From: Falsirhodobacter halotolerans
GTDB lineage: Bacteria; Pseudomonadota; Alphaproteobacteria; Rhodobacterales; Rhodobacteraceae
Reading direction: 5' to 3'
Length of the DNA stretch: 64,000 nucleotides
Assembly: GCF_022899245.1 (NCBI RefSeq)
Contig: NZ_JALJAZ010000001.1
Location: 290,501 to 354,500 of the forward strand
Below the pieces are notes generated by a model that was not told the DNA's origin, did not search any database, and saw only the letters and a program-made list of their open reading frames with translations. Below, piece by piece: positions 62,877 through 64,000 of this stretch. A program made the position numbers and the translations under genes. How positions within the stretch are numbered: the stretch's first letter is position 1; each line of letters begins with the position of its first letter.

Positions 62877-63514
62877 TGGCCGTTCCGTTTCCTATGGATG
62901 CCGAGTTCTTTGCCGGCCTGCCGGTGATGTCGGCTTCATTCGATCTGGGCGAGGCCATGCAGTTCAGCGGTCGTACGGCGGGCGGTGCTGTCATGACAGC
63001 GGGCCTTGGTGCGAGGTTATGGACGGGATCGGTTTCGCTCTCTCCCATGCTGCCCGCCGCCGCAGAAGCTATCCGCGCGAAGTTGAGCGTTTTGCGAGAG
63101 CCGGGTCGCAGCCTCTTTGTGCGTCCATGCCCTGCCTCGCATCGTGCTGCAAGGATGGGCCTGACGGGGGTGACCATATCGGCTTTGGCCGCGAACGGTC
63201 GCGAACTTCGCTTGGCTGGCCTGCCCAGTGGGTTCGTCCTGCGGGCAGGTAGCCCCCTGTCGTTCCAGTACGGCACCAATCCGGCCCGCTATGCCTTTCA
63301 CCGCGTCGTTTCGGATGTGGTGATCGGGTCCGGGGCATCGCCGATGATCGAGGTCACGCCCGCAATAAGGCCAGGGGCCGCAGTTGGCGCAACGGTTCAG
63401 GTGTCGAAGCCGTTCTTCAAGGCGATCATCCTGCCGGGAAGCGTATCGGCGGGTTCCGCCGCCCGACCTTATGTCTCCGGCATCTCGTTCGATATCCAGC
63501 AGACTCTGAGGTAA
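62876..63514 (+). CDS. tail protein after the tape measure (distal-tail-like)
   Basis: 212 residues from ATG 62876. Beta-rich sequence (FPMDAEFFAGLPVMSASFDLGEAM, SLFVRPCPASHRAARMG, FQYGTNPARYAFHRVVSDV) without a family I can name. Genes at this position in siphophages usually encode distal tail or hub components; function inferred from order. Confidence 0.65.
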   Translation: MAVPFPMDAEFFAGLPVMSASFDLGEAMQFSGRTAGGAVMTAGLGARLWTGSVSLSPMLPAAAEAIRAKLSVLREPGRSLFVRPCPASHRAARMGLTGVTISALAANGRELRLAGLPSGFVLRAGSPLSFQYGTNPARYAFHRVVSDVVIGSGASPMIEVTPAIRPGAAVGATVQVSKPFFKAIILPGSVSAGSAARPYVSGISFDIQQTLR

Positions 63515-63516
63515 CC

Positions 63517-64000
63517 ATGCGCGATCTTGCCCCTGCCATTCTCGCCGCTCGCGCCGCGCGGGCTGGCATCATATCGCGCCACCTGATCTGGATTGAAGCG
63601 AGGGACCGGGAGACGGGGGCAGCCTCCCCGATCGGGTTTTGGACAGGCGACGACCATCAGGACTTCACCATCGGGAACGCTGTCCGCACCTATTACGGGG
63701 CGGGCACGGTCGGGGGCCTGCCGCAATTCGTGGAAGAGACCGGGGTTCAGGTCCGCAGCCACAACATCACCTTCTCGGGCATCGCGCCCGAGGTGGAGAT
63801 TGCCCTGCGCGGCTATGACGTGCGTTTGGTTCCGTGTCAGATTCACCGGGCGGAATTCGACACCCTCACCGGGGCGCTGTTGGCGCCACCGCGCCCCGTG
63901 ATCGACGGGGAGGTGTCGGGGGTGACGATCACCACACCCGCCCAGGGCGGTGAGGCCACAGCGACGCTGTCGGTGCTGTCCAACGCCGTGATGCTGACCC
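63517..64000 (+). CDS. phage tail protein, 3' end beyond window
   Basis: At least 161 residues from ATG 63517 (MRDLAPAILAARAARAGIIS). Contains WIEARDRETGAASPIGFWTG, YYGAGTVGGLPQFVEE and VEIALRGYDVRLVPCQIHRAEFD, resembling DUF2163-like phage tail proteins. The open frame runs off the right edge. Confidence 0.65.
   Translation, partial: MRDLAPAILAARAARAGIISRHLIWIEARDRETGAASPIGFWTGDDHQDFTIGNAVRTYYGAGTVGGLPQFVEETGVQVRSHNITFSGIAPEVEIALRGYDVRLVPCQIHRAEFDTLTGALLAPPRPVIDGEVSGVTITTPAQGGEATATLSVLSNAVMLT

Larger units (their letters stand above)
35389..64000. mobile_element. HK97-type prophage integrated at tRNA-Arg, right end beyond window
   Basis: A continuous phage gene set starts right after the tRNA: integrase, excisionase-like, recombination genes, divergent repressor/cro-like genes with shared operators, replication genes, then terminase through distal tail. 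The left boundary is taken at the tRNA 3' end; no repeat of the tRNA 3' end is seen elsewhere in the window, so attR must lie past 64000. Structural genes follow the HK97/siphophage order and partly resemble gene-transfer-agent-type tail genes. Confidence 0.93.

Noticed and set aside
35389-64000. CRISPR arrays and insertion sequences
   Set aside because: No array of regularly spaced repeats and no transposase gene were seen in the window, though I only scanned by eye.

Overview
The window is GC-rich alphaproteobacterial chromosome, most likely Rhodobacterales (Rhodobacter/Paracoccus relatives). Three things point there: the merged S10-spc-alpha ribosomal block with adk between secY and rpsM and no rpsD before rpoA; the bzt/aap acidic-amino-acid ABC transporter; and the gene types of the prophage. 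All assignments come from reading protein motifs and gene order; no database search was run.

Layout. (1) 131-15928, + strand: tuf, then the S10, spc and alpha ribosomal clusters with secY, adk, rpoA and rplQ. Many genes overlap by 1-4 bp, but the block is punctuated by strong hairpins or intrinsic terminators after tuf, rplW, rplP, rpmD, rplO, rpsK and rplQ, and at least one is followed by a plausible promoter. (2) 16035-24870, + strand: an orphan LuxR-type regulator, rarA, crcB, a pseudouridine synthase, an ATP12 chaperone and a four-gene amino-acid ABC transporter. (3) 24908-33648, - strand: the rpmH-rnpA-yidD-ttcA-yidC block leading into a MOSC protein, a CatB-like acetyltransferase and engB, then an MFS permease, argB and a SixA-like phosphatase. 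(4) 33778-35238: a sensor histidine kinase, then tRNA-Arg(ACG).

(5) From about 35389 to the right edge (right end not seen) lies an HK97-type siphophage-like prophage integrated at tRNA-Arg. Leftward genes encode integrase, an excisionase-like protein, a Ref/DUF968-like nuclease, NinB and a protein with an SSB-like acidic motif. A lambda-like immunity region follows: a short repressor gene and a cro-like gene diverge at 43104/43190, and four copies of one operator (consensus TGGACAAWAGTCCA) sit in two pairs, at 39534-39576 and 43141-43179. Behind the repressor, in the position of lambda rexAB, is a lower-GC block: a lipoprotein, a GHKL ATPase with a STAS-like N-terminus, a stand-alone STAS-like (DUF4325-type) protein and a small helical protein, closed by an intrinsic terminator. 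This is my best candidate for an undescribed system, probably lysogen-expressed immunity or exclusion. Rightward early genes encode a free-standing ClpX-type zinc domain, a VRR-NUC nuclease, a ParB-like protein, an SF2 helicase, a Toprim primase and an isolated DnaA domain IV. A leftward mini-locus (membrane peptide, HTH, membrane peptide) with its own operators separates these from the late genes: HNH, terminase, portal, protease, capsid, connectors, tail tube, chaperones, tape measure and distal tail proteins.

Two lesions stand out in the late region: an in-frame amber codon in a leftward lipoprotein gene (58318-58587) and a one-base frameshift in the tail-tube gene near 59687. They may mean the prophage is decaying, or that the sequence has errors.
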